Assembly (NCBI GenBank): GCA_947458265.1
Contig: CANGYF010000001.1
Location: 280,831-344,830, forward strand
Direction of reading: 5' to 3'
From: Betaproteobacteria bacterium
Lineage (GTDB): Bacteria; Pseudomonadota; Gammaproteobacteria; Burkholderiales; CAIKXV01
Length of the DNA stretch: 64,000 nt
Shown: piece by piece, positions 17,538 through 26,784 of the stretch
Position numbering within the stretch: the stretch's first letter is position 1
How the letters are laid out: each line of letters opens with the position of its first letter
The notes under the pieces: generated by a model
Database searches by the model: none
What the model was told of the DNA's origin: nothing
The model's input: only the letters and a program-made list of their open reading frames with translations
Position numbers and translations under genes: made by a program

Positions 17538-19174
17538 AGTCGACTGCGAGGAGCGGACTGCAGATGCACGATCGAACGATGCGCAATGGCGCTTTGGCGG
17601 GGGCGGCACTCCTGATGGCCTCGCTGCTGTCCGGCTGCGCGAACTCGTTTCCCCAGCGCAGGGCCGACGCCGCGGGCGAATCGCGCCGGCTGGTGGCGCA
17701 GGCGCTGGAAGCGTCGACTGACGTGCGGCCAGTGCTGACCGAACGTGCCGAAGAGCCGATCCGCGTGCGGGCCGTGGTCGCAACGCCCGAGTCGGGAGAC
17801 GTGTCGGTGGCGGCTTCCGGCGTTCCGTTCGGTGCGCTGCTCACGAACCTGGCGCGCGACCACCAGTACAGCGTGCTCTTCATGGAAGGCGTCCAGGTGA
17901 ACCGTCTGGTCACGGTCAACCTGCGCGACCTGAGCGCGGAGGCGGCGATGCGCCGGCTCGCACTGGCGGCAGGATTCGCGCTGGTCGTCGACCGCACCGG
18001 CCGTACCGTCACCGTCACCGACGTGGCGTCCTACACGTTCCGGCTGCCGTTGCACGTGATGCAGCGGCTCGTCGCACAGTACTCGGTCGGCGGGTCGCCG
18101 ACGGTGCAGGGGGGTGGAAGCGCGGCGTCGATCTCGGGCGGGGCCGGAGGCGTCGGAGGCGGGGCGCAACCCGGCGCTGCACAGGGTGCGTCCTCGGCGG
18201 CTTCCGGGCTGCAGGCGCAGTTCACGGTCACCGGCCGGTTCCAGACCGATGCTGCGGGACTTGCCCAGTTCCTGCGCGAGCTCGCCGGCGCCAATGCGGA
18301 AGTGCAGGTCATGCATGAGATGGGCTTCATCACCGTGCGTTCCAATGGCGCTGCCCTCGCCCGGGTGTCGCAGTTCCTGAACCGATTTTCCGCGGTCGCG
18401 ATGCGTAGGGTCGACATCGAAGCGTCCATCGTCGAGGTCACGCTCACCGACGAGTTCCGCTACGGCATCGACTGGACGCGGGTGCTGTCCGGTTCAACCA
18501 GCGGCTCTGTCTCTCTGCTCGGCACCAGCGCGATCACGACGCCCGGTTTCAGTCCTGCGGCCAGCGCCAACGTCACGCGCGGATCGATCTCGGTTGTTCT
18601 CAGGGCGCTACAGCAGTACACGAACGTGCGCGTGATCTCGCAGCCTCGGGTGCTGGCCATGAACAACACGCCCTCGGTGATCTTCGATGGCCAGCAGTTG
18701 CCCTACGTGCCAACGGTGGCGTCCACCATCGTCGCTGGCGCAGGCGGCGGAACGACGACCACCAGTGCCGCGGCGGCGTTCGCGGTAGACGGCGTCACAC
18801 TTTCGCTGCAGCCCGACATCCTGTCGGACAACGAGGTACAGCTGACCATCGTGCCGGTGCTCAATCGCGTGCAGGAGTTCCAGACCTTCGAGGTCGGCAC
18901 CGGATCGCGCGTGACCGCGCCGGTGCAGCGGACCAACCAGTCGCTGATGCAGGTCGTCGCCCTGTCCGGAAACACGCTGATCCTCGGTGGCATCCGGAGC
19001 TCCGTGGGCGACGAGACCCGAGCCGGAGTGCCGGGACTGGTCGACATCCCCGTCGCTGGCGACGTGCTGAACCGCCGCAACCAGCGCACCGTCGCGCGCG
19101 AGGTCGTGCTGCTGCTGCGTGCGACGGTGATCCCCGGCGGCGCATACGACGCCCTGTTCTCCGAGGCGCTGTGA
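17534..19174 (+). CDS. Type IVb pilus lipoprotein secretin (PilN/BfpB/TcpC-like)
   Basis: Outer-membrane channel for the pilus, 546 aa. A lipobox (ASLLSGC, Cys35 from the first ATG) follows a basic, hydrophobic leader, as in the type IVb secretins PilN, BfpB and TcpC. An N-terminal STN/N0-like domain (GVPFGALLTNLARDH, VTVNLRDLSAEAAMRRLA) comes next, then a Gly/Ser-rich stretch (about 185-220), an N1-type domain and a C-terminal secretin domain (VRVISQPRVLAMNNTPSVI, LSGNTLILGGI, VPGLVDIPVAGDV). ATG at 17534 overlaps the previous stop (ATGA); ATG at 17579 would give a more normal 20-residue lipoprotein leader and is a plausible alternative. Confidence 0.9.
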   Translation: MKSTARSGLQMHDRTMRNGALAGAALLMASLLSGCANSFPQRRADAAGESRRLVAQALEASTDVRPVLTERAEEPIRVRAVVATPESGDVSVAASGVPFGALLTNLARDHQYSVLFMEGVQVNRLVTVNLRDLSAEAAMRRLALAAGFALVVDRTGRTVTVTDVASYTFRLPLHVMQRLVAQYSVGGSPTVQGGGSAASISGGAGGVGGGAQPGAAQGASSAASGLQAQFTVTGRFQTDAAGLAQFLRELAGANAEVQVMHEMGFITVRSNGAALARVSQFLNRFSAVAMRRVDIEASIVEVTLTDEFRYGIDWTRVLSGSTSGSVSLLGTSAITTPGFSPAASANVTRGSISVVLRALQQYTNVRVISQPRVLAMNNTPSVIFDGQQLPYVPTVASTIVAGAGGGTTTTSAAAAFAVDGVTLSLQPDILSDNEVQLTIVPVLNRVQEFQTFEVGTGSRVTAPVQRTNQSLMQVVALSGNTLILGGIRSSVGDETRAGVPGLVDIPVAGDVLNRRNQRTVAREVVLLLRATVIPGGAYDALFSEAL

Positions 19175-19178
19175 TCAG

Positions 19179-20417
19179 ATGGCGAACGGCGATCCGGTCT
19201 GCCTGACCACCTACCTCACCAGCCGAACCCTCGCGCACTGGCAGGTGACGGCCGACGGGGCCGGGCCGCTGCCGCGCTCGGGCCCGGTGGACGTCATCGC
19301 CCTCCACCCCGAAGAGCGGCGCGTCCCTAGCGGCCCGCGCTCGATCGAAGCCGCTAAGTCGCATGTCGTTCGTGAGGGGCTGTCGATCGAACGGGTTCGG
19401 GTGGTCAACCGATCGAAGCGGGACGGCGTGATCTACGCAGCACCGATCGGCTACCTCGATTCGCTGTGTGGTGATGGCGCGCTCGGCCTGCCGGGGACGG
19501 CCGAAGAGATCCGGTCTGCCATGCCCTCTATCCGCTCGGTGGCGCCCGGCCTGATGCTGGTCGACCGCCTGCTCGAGCGGGCCGGGCAGCCGTCGCCGGC
19601 CGGTGGCGGCCGGCCGTTCGCGGTCCTGATCGACCTCTGCCCGCCGGCGGAAGAGGCGTCAACGACGCGCCTGGCTCGAGAGCGCCTGGTGATCGGCGTC
19701 GTGATGGCGGACCCCATGCTGCAGCCGGCGGTGGTGAGCAGCGTCACGGACGAGCCGGTCCGGGATGTCGCGCGCCTGGTGCTCTACGAGCAGAAGCTGC
19801 CCGAGGACGGGCCGTGGATACTCTTCAACGCGGCCGATGTGCTTGCGGCCGCCGCCGAGGTCGAGGCATACCCGTCGGAGCCCGAGTGGTCGGGCTTCGC
19901 CATCCGGCACATCCGGCACACGATGCTCGCCGCCAGCCTGCTGCTGGCGGTGGGCGGGTTGGCCAGCGTGGCCGAGACCGCGTATCGCATCCGCGACGCC
20001 GAGGCGCGCGCGCGGCAGGCCAGGGCAGACATAGACCGCGTGCAGCAAGAGCTCGGCGCGCTGATGCTCGGGCGTCCGACGGCGCTGGCGCGCGAACTGG
20101 GGATGGATCCGCTCGCGCTGCTCGACCGTGCAGGCGAGCTCTGGCGGGCCGGCACGAAGGTCGCGATCGACGCGCGGGGTCGTGTCGCCGAGTACACGAT
20201 CACCGTGCCCTTCAGCCAGCCCCGGCTGACCTTCCAGAACCGGCCGAGCGTGCACTCGGTCACCGAGCGGGCCCGTGTCGCGACAGTGCTCGCCATCGAT
20301 CCTCCCCGGGGCTGCGTGCGCAGCGGCCTCAACTCAACCGGAGCGCTCAATGAAATCACGCTTGTCGTCCGTTGCGACCATCCTGATTCCGCTCTTGCTG
20401 GCATGCTGCCTCGCTAG
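19179..20417 (+). CDS. Pilus inner-membrane platform protein (PilO2/GspL-like architecture)
   Basis: 412 aa. A cytoplasmic domain of about 245 residues is followed by one membrane helix (TMLAASLLLAVGGLASVAE), a coiled coil (about 275-300) and a periplasmic domain of about 110 residues. This arrangement and its position after the secretin match R64 PilO and, more generally, GspL or fused PilM-PilN. Such proteins link the cytoplasmic ATPase to periplasmic parts. Primary sequence similarity to a named family is not obvious by eye, so the call rests on architecture and gene order. The next gene starts inside its last 68 bases. Confidence 0.65.
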   Translation: MANGDPVCLTTYLTSRTLAHWQVTADGAGPLPRSGPVDVIALHPEERRVPSGPRSIEAAKSHVVREGLSIERVRVVNRSKRDGVIYAAPIGYLDSLCGDGALGLPGTAEEIRSAMPSIRSVAPGLMLVDRLLERAGQPSPAGGGRPFAVLIDLCPPAEEASTTRLARERLVIGVVMADPMLQPAVVSSVTDEPVRDVARLVLYEQKLPEDGPWILFNAADVLAAAAEVEAYPSEPEWSGFAIRHIRHTMLAASLLLAVGGLASVAETAYRIRDAEARARQARADIDRVQQELGALMLGRPTALARELGMDPLALLDRAGELWRAGTKVAIDARGRVAEYTITVPFSQPRLTFQNRPSVHSVTERARVATVLAIDPPRGCVRSGLNSTGALNEITLVVRCDHPDSALAGMLPR

Positions 20418-20886
20418 CGTCCTGGTCGTCCGCGGGCAGAAGCAACGGGTTGCCATGGCAGAGTCCGAAGCCTCGCGAGCCCATGCCGACCGGCAGGCCC
20501 TGGATGCACTGTCTTCGCGGGTACGCACCATCGCTGGTGAGCCGGTGGACGATCTGCATGCCGGCAAGCCGCTGGAGCGAGCGCTGGCCGAGGCGGTATC
20601 CGCCGCGATGGAGCGCCGGGTCAACGACGCGATCAGCATCGAATCCCTCGCGGTCACGACCGGTACCGGCGTCACCCGGGTGTCGCCCATCACCGAGATG
20701 GCCAGGCCCGTGCCGTACTCGGGCGGGCAACTGCGCGCAGTGACGATACGGATCAAGGGCGCCTATCTGCACTACCAGGGCCTGCGCGATTTCGTGGCGA
20801 GTTTCCGGGCGCTGCCGGTGGCGGTGACCGCCTTTGCCGCGTCAGAGCGCAGCTTCGAGCTGACGCTGACCGTGTTCGGAGGCTGA
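20350..20886 (+). CDS. Small bitopic pilus assembly protein (GspM/PilO-like)
   Basis: 178 aa. Few cytoplasmic residues, a membrane helix at about 8-27 (VATILIPLLLACCLASVLVV), a coiled-coil segment, and a periplasmic domain with two repeated alpha-beta halves (AVTIRIKGAYLHYQGLRDFVASFRALPV ends the first motif of PilO type). Likely partner of the preceding GspL-like protein in the inner-membrane platform. ATG at 20350 is preceded by GGAG and overlaps the upstream gene by 68 bases, which is unusual. The ATPase gene starts one base after its stop. Confidence 0.65.
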   Translation: MKSRLSSVATILIPLLLACCLASVLVVRGQKQRVAMAESEASRAHADRQALDALSSRVRTIAGEPVDDLHAGKPLERALAEAVSAAMERRVNDAISIESLAVTTGTGVTRVSPITEMARPVPYSGGQLRAVTIRIKGAYLHYQGLRDFVASFRALPVAVTAFAASERSFELTLTVFGG

Positions 20887-20887
20887 G

Positions 20888-22891
20888 ATGGACCTGCGCG
20901 GAAGATGGTTCGGCAGCAGCGAAGCCCTCGCGGTCGCGGAGCCCGGGAAGCCCGATCCTGCGGTGCGGGCGGCGGACGGCGCCGGGACGCATCGCCTGCT
21001 GGGCCAGTTGCTGGTGGCCGATACGGCGATCACCCGGACGGCTCTGCAGCAGGCGCTCGAAGCGCAGGCGCGCTCGCATGCGCCCCTCGGAGACCTGCTG
21101 GTTGGACTGGGTTTCTGCAGCCGCGGCGACATCGAGGCCGCCCTCGCGAAGCAGCACGCCGGAGCGCTGTTGAGCGAATCCGAGCGTCTGGTCACGGCGC
21201 AGGTCGGCATGGACCAGCGGTTGCGCAAGCTCGGCGTGAAGGAGGCGCACATCCGCGCGGCGCTGCAGTTCGCTGCGGCCACCGGTACATCACTCACCCG
21301 CGTCGTGCTCGACCTCGGGCTGATCAGCGCCGAGACGATGGCGCAGGCGCTCGCCGACGAGAATGGCCGGCAGTACTTCCCGCAAGAGCGCGTCGACTGG
21401 ATCGATCCCTCCGAGCTGGAGTCGTTGTCCGTCGGGGAGTTCAGCGGGTACGTGCCGGCCGGGCGCACGGACGGACGCCTGCTGGTCGCGGTGGCAGAGC
21501 CTGAGAAGATCCTGGAGGCCCAGACACGCTGGCAGGCGCACCGGGTCGAAGTGGTGATCGCATCGCCGCGCACCATCGAGACGCTGTTCCGCCGGCACTT
21601 CGCGCGCACCGAGCAGGCTTTCCGCCAATCGGTGCTGCAGTGGGAAGAACGACAGCGGCATGCGCGCGGCACCGATGCCCAGGACGGAAACGAGGTGGAG
21701 TGGATCTACGGTCGGCTGATCCGGCACGCCTGCTACGTCGGTGCGAACGATATCTTCCTGCACAAGACGCTGGCGGGCGCCGGCAAGGTGAAACTCCATG
21801 TGAATGGCGTCGGGCAACTGTTCGCGGCGGTCAAGGAAGACCTGTTCGACAAGCTCCTGAACAAGCTGGTATCCGAGAACTCGAACGCGGATGCACTGGC
21901 GCGGGCGCCGCAGGAAGCCAACGTCGGCATCATCGGCGGACTGAAGGAAGAATTCTCGGACATCACGGACCGCTACAGCTTCCGCCTGCAGTTGAACCAG
22001 GGCCGCAACCATTCCGAACGCGAGGCGGTGGTGCGTATCCTGGACCGGCAGGCCGAGCAGGCGGACTTCCATGCGCTGGGCTTCGATGAGCAGGTCGAGC
22101 GCCAGCTGCTCCAGTACAGCCGGTCGAGCACCGGGCTGGTGGTTGTCTGCGGCCCCACCGGCTCGGGGAAGACCACGTCGCTCTATGCCATGATGAAGAA
22201 GATCGATCCGATCGAGCGCTCGATACGCACGATCGAGAAGCCGATCGAGTATCGCCATTCCATGTGGCATCAGATGGAGGTGCCTGCCGACGTCGCCGAA
22301 GGCGAGGGCGTGCGCATCATGCTCAATGCCACGCTGCGCATGGCACCGCACGTGATCCTGATGGGCGAGATCCGCGAGGATCTCGACGTAGCCAATCGGG
22401 TGATCTCTGCCGCCTTCACCGGCCACCTGGTCTACACCACGCTGCATGTGACCGAGGCGGCGCTCGCCATCACCCGGCTGAGGCATATCGGTGTGTCTTC
22501 CGAGAACCTGGCCGCCGCGCTGCGCGGCGTACTGGCGCAGCGGCTGGTGCAGGTCCTGTGCCACGACTGCCGGGTGCCCGACGCCCGGGAAGAGACACAG
22601 GCCGAGCGTCGCCGGTCGGTCTGGCTGTCCGACCTCGAATGGAACCCGATGCGACAGGCCGGCTGTACGCGCTGCGGCTGGAGCGGCTATCGCGGGCGCC
22701 GGATCATCTACGAGCTGCTCGACATCGACCGCGACGTGCGCGACCTGGTCGAGCGTGGCGCGACGGCGCGCGAGATCGCACGCGCGGGGGTTCCGCCCGG
22801 GCGCTCGATCTGGGCGTGCGGGTTGCGGCTGGTCGCGCGCGGCGTGACGTCGATCGATGAGCTGCGCCGGGTGGCCGATCCGCCGTCCTGA
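20888..22891 (+). CDS. Type II/IV secretion assembly ATPase (PilQ/PilB/GspE family)
   Basis: Cytoplasmic hexameric ATPase that powers pilus extension, 667 aa. N-terminal MshEN/GspE-N-type helical region (LGQLLVADTAITRTALQQAL and a second copy-like part to about residue 200). Walker A GPTGSGKTT at residues 422-430, Asp box after it, Walker B-type VILMGEIRED, and His box GHLVYTTLHVTEA. Near the C-terminus two CxxC pairs (CHDC at 558-561 and CTRC near 592) form the zinc-binding arm typical of GspE/PilB extension ATPases. It begins 1 base after the preceding gene. Its likely antagonist is the PilT-type ATPase three genes downstream. Confidence 0.93.
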   Translation: MDLRGRWFGSSEALAVAEPGKPDPAVRAADGAGTHRLLGQLLVADTAITRTALQQALEAQARSHAPLGDLLVGLGFCSRGDIEAALAKQHAGALLSESERLVTAQVGMDQRLRKLGVKEAHIRAALQFAAATGTSLTRVVLDLGLISAETMAQALADENGRQYFPQERVDWIDPSELESLSVGEFSGYVPAGRTDGRLLVAVAEPEKILEAQTRWQAHRVEVVIASPRTIETLFRRHFARTEQAFRQSVLQWEERQRHARGTDAQDGNEVEWIYGRLIRHACYVGANDIFLHKTLAGAGKVKLHVNGVGQLFAAVKEDLFDKLLNKLVSENSNADALARAPQEANVGIIGGLKEEFSDITDRYSFRLQLNQGRNHSEREAVVRILDRQAEQADFHALGFDEQVERQLLQYSRSSTGLVVVCGPTGSGKTTSLYAMMKKIDPIERSIRTIEKPIEYRHSMWHQMEVPADVAEGEGVRIMLNATLRMAPHVILMGEIREDLDVANRVISAAFTGHLVYTTLHVTEAALAITRLRHIGVSSENLAAALRGVLAQRLVQVLCHDCRVPDAREETQAERRRSVWLSDLEWNPMRQAGCTRCGWSGYRGRRIIYELLDIDRDVRDLVERGATAREIARAGVPPGRSIWACGLRLVARGVTSIDELRRVADPPS

Positions 22892-22974
22892 AGCTGGTAG
22901 CCGGAGTTTCGTGGCTTTTGTCGCCTGTTTCCGAATCGCTCCACCGTCCAATGTCGCTCAGGATCCCTTCGATC

Positions 22975-24159
22975 ATGGTCCTCGCCTTCCAGTACAGCGG
23001 TTACGACACCGGCAACGCCCCGGTCCGCGGTGTCGTCTACGCGCAGAACCGCGACTTTGCCTACTCGCGCCTGAAGACCAACCGCGTCAGGGCTACCCGG
23101 CTTCGACTCGATCCGGCCGCTACGGTGCGCAACTGGATCTCCAGCGGCTTCGAGCCGCGCGACCTCGAGCGGTTCTACCGGTCGTTCGGGCAGCGGCTGG
23201 GTAACGGCACGCCGGCGCCAAAGGGGCTGGAGAGCTGCCGCAGTATCCTTCGCGACCCCAGGCTCAGGCAGGCGACGCTGGCCATGCAGCAGCAGTGCCT
23301 CGGGGGATCGGAGTTGCATGCGGCAATGTCCTTCGCCGGCTTCCCCAGGCGCGACTGCATGCTGGTGCGCGCGGCGGAGGTTTCCGGTAACACGCCCGAC
23401 ACGCTGCGGCGCCTGGCCGACGATGTACGCACGCAGCGAACGCTCCGGGGATCCCTCTCGCGCGTACTCGCGATCCCTGTGGCGACGCTGGCCTTCCTTT
23501 ATGTATTCCTGTTCATCGTGGTCACGGTCGCCGCGCCGAAGACACTCGAATTCTTCTCGAAGACCGGCGCACGGCTGCCGCCCTTCGCGGTGAACTATTT
23601 CGAGTTCACCCGCGTAGTGAACGAGCACATCGTGCTCGCCACGTCAGTGTTCGTCGCCCTGCCGGTGCTGCTGTTCGCGTTCACGCAGACCGCGGCCTGC
23701 CGCCGGATGGTCGAGTCGATCCCACTGGTGCGCGACATCTCGGTGAAGGCGGAGCTCGCTGGGCTCTGGAACGGATTCGCGCAACTGCTGCGCGCCCGGA
23801 TCCCGCCGGCCACCGCGGCGATCGTCGTGCGCGATGCGGCGCGCCGCTCCGATACGCGCGGCTGGTTCGGCCGTTTCGGCCACCTGCTGGAGACCGGCGT
23901 ATTCATGCGCGAGGCCGCGGCCCGCGCCGGTTTCCCGCCGCTGGTGGCGGCCGATGTCGCAGCGGCCGACGAGTCCGGCCGTGTCCCGGACGAACTCGAA
24001 CGCATGGTGCGCGAGTTCGAGGAGGACGTGCTCGGGCTCTCGGCGCGGCTGGCGGACGTGTTGTTCTTTGCATCGATGCTGGTTCTTGCGGCCGGCATCG
24101 TGGTGGCGTTCTTCCTGTCGTACGGCCCGATCATGGCGATCGGTCTGCGTAACGTGTGA
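22975..24159 (+). CDS. GspF/PilR-type pilus platform membrane protein
   Basis: Polytopic inner-membrane protein around which the pilus is built. It begins with the GspF-like FQYSGYDTGNAPVRGVVYA segment and has two T2SSF-like halves; membrane helices lie around VATLAFLYVFLFIVVTVAA, IVLATSVFVALPVLLFAF and VLFFASMLVLAAGIVVAFFL. The conserved late segment AADESGRVPDELERM is present. Start is uncertain: ATG at 22975 fits the homologous beginning and has AGGAT upstream; in-frame ATG at 22951 and TTG at 22918 (GGAG upstream) are alternatives. It follows the ATPase as in R64 pilQ-pilR. Confidence 0.88.
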   Translation: MVLAFQYSGYDTGNAPVRGVVYAQNRDFAYSRLKTNRVRATRLRLDPAATVRNWISSGFEPRDLERFYRSFGQRLGNGTPAPKGLESCRSILRDPRLRQATLAMQQQCLGGSELHAAMSFAGFPRRDCMLVRAAEVSGNTPDTLRRLADDVRTQRTLRGSLSRVLAIPVATLAFLYVFLFIVVTVAAPKTLEFFSKTGARLPPFAVNYFEFTRVVNEHIVLATSVFVALPVLLFAFTQTAACRRMVESIPLVRDISVKAELAGLWNGFAQLLRARIPPATAAIVVRDAARRSDTRGWFGRFGHLLETGVFMREAAARAGFPPLVAADVAAADESGRVPDELERMVREFEEDVLGLSARLADVLFFASMLVLAAGIVVAFFLSYGPIMAIGLRNV

Positions 24160-24225
24160 TCCATGGCGGATCGCGATCCCTGGCGCCACGCGCGTCGACA
24201 CCCGCAGTCAAGCAAGGAGGGTAAT

Positions 24226-24813
24226 GTGAGAAAAGCAATCCGAATCAAGCGTCATTCCGGTGGCTTCACTCTGGTCGAGCTTGGCATCGTCGTGGCGGTG
24301 CTCCTCGTGCTGGCGGTCGGGGTCGGCTATTTCTTCGGCGTCGGCGGCCAGAGCCGCAACGCCGCACTGCTTGCGTTCCAGCGCACCGTCGGCGACGCGG
24401 CGCTGCGCATGAACGCCAACACGAACTGCATCCCGCGCCAGGTGCGTGGCCTGTTCGACAACGCGGCGAACCAGGCGGCGAACACCTTCTGTGGCGTGGA
24501 CGTGCCAGCGGGCGCCTGGAAGCAGCCCTACATGCAGCCGACCGACTTCAGCGCAGCCGGGGATGCGGTGATCAATAACATCATGACCGGCGTCGTGGTC
24601 TCGATCCAGCGCGAAGCCGGCGGGATAGGCCAGCGCTACTTCACCCGATCGACGGGCGTGCCGAACGCGCAGATCCTGGAGATGCTGCAGGAGTGCAACG
24701 GCAACAACGACACTACGGTCGGCTTCGACCGCTTCCGCTGCCGCGGTGCACCGGGCGGCGGCGCAGCGGCCACTGGCACGTTCGACATGCTGTTCCACAG
24801 CGCGCAGGGCTGA
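24226..24813 (+). CDS. Type IVb major prepilin (PilS-like)
   Basis: 195 aa prepilin, likely the main pilus subunit. GTG start at 24226 is set by the strong AAGGAGGGT site; the longer ATG frame overlaps nothing useful and would hide this site. A basic 13-residue leader (ending KRHSGG) precedes FTLVELGIVVAVLLVLAVGVGYFF, with Gly at -1 and Glu at +5 as needed for prepilin peptidase cleavage and assembly. Three or more cysteines (Cys in NTNCIPR, TFCGVD, QECNG, FRCRG) could form the disulfide loop common in type IVb pilins. No prepilin peptidase is encoded in the window. Confidence 0.9.
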   Translation: MRKAIRIKRHSGGFTLVELGIVVAVLLVLAVGVGYFFGVGGQSRNAALLAFQRTVGDAALRMNANTNCIPRQVRGLFDNAANQAANTFCGVDVPAGAWKQPYMQPTDFSAAGDAVINNIMTGVVVSIQREAGGIGQRYFTRSTGVPNAQILEMLQECNGNNDTTVGFDRFRCRGAPGGGAAATGTFDMLFHSAQG

Positions 24814-24824
24814 GGGGCTGGTCA

Positions 24825-25625
24825 ATGCCGCGGGGCGAGTCCGGGTATGCGGTGCTGGCGATGGTGGCCACGATGGTGACCATCGCCGCGACCATCGTCG
24901 TCGGCTGGGCCAGCGTCGCCACGCGCGTCCAGTCCGATGGCCTCGCGCAGGTTCAGCAGGCCTATCTCGACGAGGTACGCGCTGCGTTGCTGGGCTGGTA
25001 TGCGCGCGAGCTTCCGCAGGTCGACCGGCGGCCCGAGCCGCCGGAGCCGGCGATAGTGCTGCGCGAGGCAGGCATTGCTCCGCGCTGGGGGCTGAGGTTG
25101 GCGACCAGCGAGCGCCTGGACCGGGACGGCATCGCCTACCGGGTGCTTGCAGCATGGCTGCCTCTAGAGGGCGATGCATCGGCACTCGATCCGGCGACGG
25201 GGCGGTTCACGCCGTCGTCCGGTGCGCGCTGGACCACGGTGTCCGGATTCGACCTGCAGGCTGGAGCGATGGCAGAGACCCGCGCACGGCTCGATCGGCT
25301 GGTTCGGCAGCTCGAGTCGGCGTATCGAGCCCGGCTGCTGTCCGATCCGTCGCGCGATGCCACCGTGAACCGGTTCCGGGCAGTGCGCTGTGCAGCGCCG
25401 GCGAGCGGCGAGCTGCCGTGTATCGACGACTACGCAGCCCTGGATACGTCCGGGCTGGCGGCGGTCGTTGGGCTCGACGGCCTGCTCCTGTCGAATGCCT
25501 GGGGCGCGCCGATCGAGGCCAGCAATGGTGCCGATGCATCGCTGGTGATGCCGTTCTCGATGGCACTTCGGACCACGACACCCTGGGGTGTCAGGGTGTC
25601 TCTGTTCGCAGTGGCTGCACCCTGA
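24825..25625 (+). CDS. Pilin-like protein, paralogue of the one at 26781-27779
   Basis: 266 aa. A short leader ends RGESG and is followed by a hydrophobic helix (YAVLAMVATMVTIAATIVVGWAS). The +5 Glu of major pilins is missing, as in some minor pilins. The rest is predicted periplasmic and contains DPSRDATVNRF at 174-184, AYRVLAAW near 105 and a C-terminal PWGVRVSLFAVA, which align in order with DPSRDASINYF, FYRVLAII and GGTVLRVNAVG in the protein encoded after pilT. Likely a minor or tip pilin. ATG at 24825 has GAGGGG upstream. Confidence 0.7.
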   Translation: MPRGESGYAVLAMVATMVTIAATIVVGWASVATRVQSDGLAQVQQAYLDEVRAALLGWYARELPQVDRRPEPPEPAIVLREAGIAPRWGLRLATSERLDRDGIAYRVLAAWLPLEGDASALDPATGRFTPSSGARWTTVSGFDLQAGAMAETRARLDRLVRQLESAYRARLLSDPSRDATVNRFRAVRCAAPASGELPCIDDYAALDTSGLAAVVGLDGLLLSNAWGAPIEASNGADASLVMPFSMALRTTTPWGVRVSLFAVAAP

Positions 25626-25638
25626 GGCGGTGGCGCAG

Positions 25639-26784
25639 ATGATTCCTGCACTGGAAACCAGGATCGCCCGGTTGCTCTCTGCACACGAGGATGTCACCGA
25701 CATCCACCTTGCGGCTGGCCAGCCGATGCGCAGCCGGCGCTGCGGCATGCTGACGCTGGTCGACGAGGCGACCGTCGACGAAGCCGCGCTGTTCGGGTTG
25801 TTGCGTAGCCTGGTATCGCTGGACGGGGCTGCTGGCTCCCATGCCGATGCGTTGCGCCGCTCGTTGCTGCTGCGCGAGGGTGGCGCGCTCGATTTCTCCG
25901 CCGAGCTGTCCGGGCACAGGCTGCGTGGAAACCTGCATCTGCGCGCCAGTGGCAGCCTTGGTCTTTCACTGCGCCGTCTGCGCGATACCGTGCCCGACCT
26001 GGATGCACTCGGGCTTCCGTCCATGCTGCGTCGGCTGGTGGATCGGTCGCGCGGCCTGCTGCTGGTCACCGGCCCCACGGGCAGCGGCAAGAGCACCACG
26101 CTTGCGGCGCTGGTACGCCATCTCATCTGCAGCCAGGCGTTGCATGTACTGACCATCGAGGATCCGATCGAGTACCGGATCGAGTGCTCTGGCTGTCCGG
26201 GCGGCGGCCGCGCGATCGGCCATGTCAGTGCCCGCGAGATCGGCACCGACGCGCCGGATTTCGCCAGTGCAGTACGCGCGGCGATGCGCCAGGATCCGGA
26301 CGCGATCGTGATCGGCGAGATCCGCGATCGCGCGACCATGCACGCTGCGCTGTCTGCGGCCGAGACCGGCCACCTCGTCCTCGGCACGCTGCATACGCCG
26401 AATGCATCGGAAGCGGTCGAGCGGGTGCTGTCCTTCTTTGCCCCCGACGAGATGGCTTGGGCGCGCAGCGTGTTCGCCAACGTTCTCGCGGCCGTGCTGT
26501 CACAGGTGCTGGTCCGGCGGCGCGACGAACCAGCGCAGGCACTGGTCTGCGAACTGATGGTCAGCACGCCTGCGGTCCGGCAGCAGATACTGCAGGGTAC
26601 GACCGGGCAGCTGCGCGGCATCATGGCGCAGGGACGGCGCGACGGACATGTGCAGATGACCGCGCAGCTGGCCGATCGCGTCCGGCGCGGCGAGATCGCA
26701 GAGGAGGATGCACGCTACGTCGCCCATCCGGCTGAAGAGTTCGCCTGGCTGATGCAGTCGGCCACCGCAGGGCACGTGCCATGA
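25639..26784 (+). CDS. pilT: PilT-type pilus retraction ATPase
   Basis: Hexameric cytoplasmic ATPase for pilus depolymerisation, 381 aa. Walker A GPTGSGKST at 145-153, Asp-box segment LTIEDPIEY, Walker B AIVIGEIRD, His box GHLVLGTLHTPNASEAVERVLS. The C-terminal part (GHVQMTAQLADRVRRGEIAEEDA) resembles the PilT tail rather than the zinc-arm ATPases; the CxxC arm is absent. An in-frame extension upstream overlaps the previous gene; ATG at 25639 has GAGG upstream and starts at the homologous region. The R64 type IVb cluster has no equivalent ATPase (its pilT is a transglycosylase), so its presence here suggests a retractable pilus. Confidence 0.9.
   Translation: MIPALETRIARLLSAHEDVTDIHLAAGQPMRSRRCGMLTLVDEATVDEAALFGLLRSLVSLDGAAGSHADALRRSLLLREGGALDFSAELSGHRLRGNLHLRASGSLGLSLRRLRDTVPDLDALGLPSMLRRLVDRSRGLLLVTGPTGSGKSTTLAALVRHLICSQALHVLTIEDPIEYRIECSGCPGGGRAIGHVSAREIGTDAPDFASAVRAAMRQDPDAIVIGEIRDRATMHAALSAAETGHLVLGTLHTPNASEAVERVLSFFAPDEMAWARSVFANVLAAVLSQVLVRRRDEPAQALVCELMVSTPAVRQQILQGTTGQLRGIMAQGRRDGHVQMTAQLADRVRRGEIAEEDARYVAHPAEEFAWLMQSATAGHVP

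Noticed and set aside
21290..22951. 553-codon minus-strand frame opposite the assembly ATPase
   Set aside because: Antisense shadow of a gene with intact Walker motifs.
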